Shown here one piece after another: positions 62,451 through 64,000 of a stretch of 64,000 nt of DNA. The first letter of the stretch is position 1. Each line of letters begins with the position of its first letter. The notes under the pieces were generated by a model. It worked only from the letters and a program-made list of their open reading frames with translations. It was not told where the DNA came from and ran no database searches. The position numbers and the translations under genes are program-made. The stretch comes from Cryptomeria japonica (taxonomy: Eukaryota; Streptophyta; Pinopsida; Cupressales; Cupressaceae). The stretch covers positions 214,376,497 through 214,440,496 of the forward strand of contig NC_081406.1 of assembly GCF_030272615.1 (NCBI RefSeq), in the 5' to 3' direction.

Positions 62451-64000
62451 GCTCCATGCAAAACCAATGACTTTTATTAATGGCTATTGATAATGTAGAT
62501 GAAATAGTTCATGATTTAGTTGTTATGATAAATTAGAATATCACTTGATGGAACTTGAAATATATACTAAAGTTAGATAATGTGACAAAATTTATTTTTT
62601 AAATGCTAACATATATTTGACATTGAACATATCACACGTGTCATGAGTATGGATTATAACATTTGATTCAGGAGATATAGAATTAATATGAAAAAACTAT
62701 TAAGATATTGAAATGCCTAATAGAAAAAACAATTTTTACAATGATTTGTCAATGGGAGTCAATATTAACTAAATATAAATTTAATATAGTGTTTGATAAT
62801 TTAATTATAAAAGTGTAAACCTTTTGGATATTAATTTGTTATAATATGATTGAGCTAGTGCAAGTAAAATATATCAAGTGCACCAAAAAATATATGTTAA
62901 TTTTGAGAAAGAACTAAATATAATAAATAAGAATTAGATGCCAAAATCACCCAATTCAAAGAATCAAATAAAAAATTAACTTAATGATTTGAATATTAGT
63001 ATCTACAAAATAATGTTCAAGTTGATGTCTCACTCTTTCACAAATGAACTCATGTAAGGAGGACTTCAATTACATAATATTTCCTTCTAAGATATGAATG
63101 AAAATTAAATTTTTAGTTGCAATCATAATTTTTCTTTAACTCAATCATAAAGTGGTTTATAAAAATATGTATTATATTTGAGAAAGGAATTTAAAGTTTG
63201 GAAGACTAAAAATTACCTTACAAATCAAGGCATAGGTTTCACAGTAGTCATGAAGGGAAAAGACAAACCAAAAGGAACATGTATGACATATGAAGTAGTC
63301 AAACTACATTAAACACTTAAACAATATAAAACATGACTATAACCTAATCAATATGGAACATAGGTGAAGCACGAGTAAAGTGGGCTGCATTAAAAACCTA
63401 CACAAAAGTTAGCACCTTTTCCATCACAAACCCCATGAAAACATTCTATGTTAGATGCCATTGTGAACACTACAAAGGAAGAATGCCACCAAGATTTATC
63501 AACTACATGGTTGATTAGGAAATGTAGATCTTTGAACAAATTTCCTACCTAATAATACTTTGTTTTTTCTAATGTCTATGTGGTTTACTTCTAGAAAAGA
63601 GAATGTAATTTTTTGGGAGTCAACTAGTAAGCCTAACCTGAAATGCATAAGAGAATAGTGGAGAATCATATAATTTAGAAGTAGTTTCCTTAGTGAAATA
63701 TGTGCAATGTTTGTAGCATCAATAGTCACAGTGTAGGAATATGAAGTATATTTCATGGGAAAATGACTATAGATATATAGTTGAATATCTAAAAGCAAGA
63801 TATTTTATTTTTAAATATTAATTAATACATATTAATGTGGTATATAAGAAAACAAGATAGCTTTAAAATTGATATAATAAGAATTTAACAAAAGCTAAAC
63901 AACATCCTCAACTAGCTTGTATAGAATCAATAAATCCCTCTTGAACTTTTCCCTATCAAAAGGATGGATGTATGTTTTCTACCAAAATTAAAATAGGAGT
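62451..64000. other. AT-rich sequence, nothing recognised
   Basis: No gene, LTR edge or repeat array visible. A 99-codon minus-strand frame at 63499-63798 has no supporting family resemblance. Confidence 0.45.

Noticed and set aside
63499-63798. Possible copia RNase H remnant (VDSQ, NHIDIR)
   Set aside because: Only two short look-alike strings, wrong spacing and no neighbouring RT; too weak to call.

Overview
This is a nuclear plant window: AT-rich, one host gene in 64 kb, and otherwise dominated by nested LTR retrotransposons whose primer-binding sites match plant initiator-Met tRNA. The low gene density, very long LTRs and old degraded elements suggest a large-genome seed plant. A conifer is my best guess, but nothing in the sequence proves the species. 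Paired LTRs, TG..CA ends and 5-bp target-site duplications (TSDs) let the insertions be ordered. Letters A-J are my own names. || Left half (1-38 kb), a nested stack. The oldest layer is a Ty3/gypsy Tat-like element (G, + strand): an integrase fragment at 23155-23985, an antisense accessory gene (24300-24692 plus 32658-32948) and a divergent sense accessory pseudogene (33594-37806). A Ty1/copia-type element F (+) sits in the integrase gene; its 3' LTR is about 3.4 kb and carries a palindromic repeat array. F was then hit by A (1-5454, -), by B (7528-20537, -, TSD TAGTC) and by E (solo LTR 21009-21815, TSD AACAT). B itself contains copia element D (8874-14920, +). A second large non-autonomous element, C (24693-32652, -, TSD ATCAC), sits in G's antisense gene; removing it and one TSD copy restores one reading frame. 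|| A and C have LTRs, a tRNA-Met primer site and polypurine tracts, but no protease, integrase, reverse transcriptase or RNase H in the parts visible. Both instead carry the same two coding blocks: ORF1 (coiled coil plus four or five CCHC zinc knuckles) and ORF2 (helical domain, charged linker, coiled-coil tail). This is the most interesting candidate for an undescribed system: LARD-like retrotransposons with conserved orphan genes. || Middle (38-49 kb). A degenerate ~118-bp tandem repeat runs into a ~1.5-kb polypurine tract ending exactly at an LTR start (40850). Next come part of a TGTAGTGCCCC-type LTR (41870-44210, -), interrupted by a 1.27-kb terminal-inverted-repeat element with seven perfect-register 20-bp repeats, and a 3.6-kb solo LTR (45395-48991, TSD TGGAG) containing a chain of five GC-rich hairpins. 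|| Right part (49-64 kb). Tandem duplications lie upstream of the one host gene, an intronless-CDS GRAS transcription factor of the NSP2 type (53098-54660, 520 aa). A second TGTAGTGCCCC-type LTR starts at 56150. The last 3 kb hold nothing I recognise.
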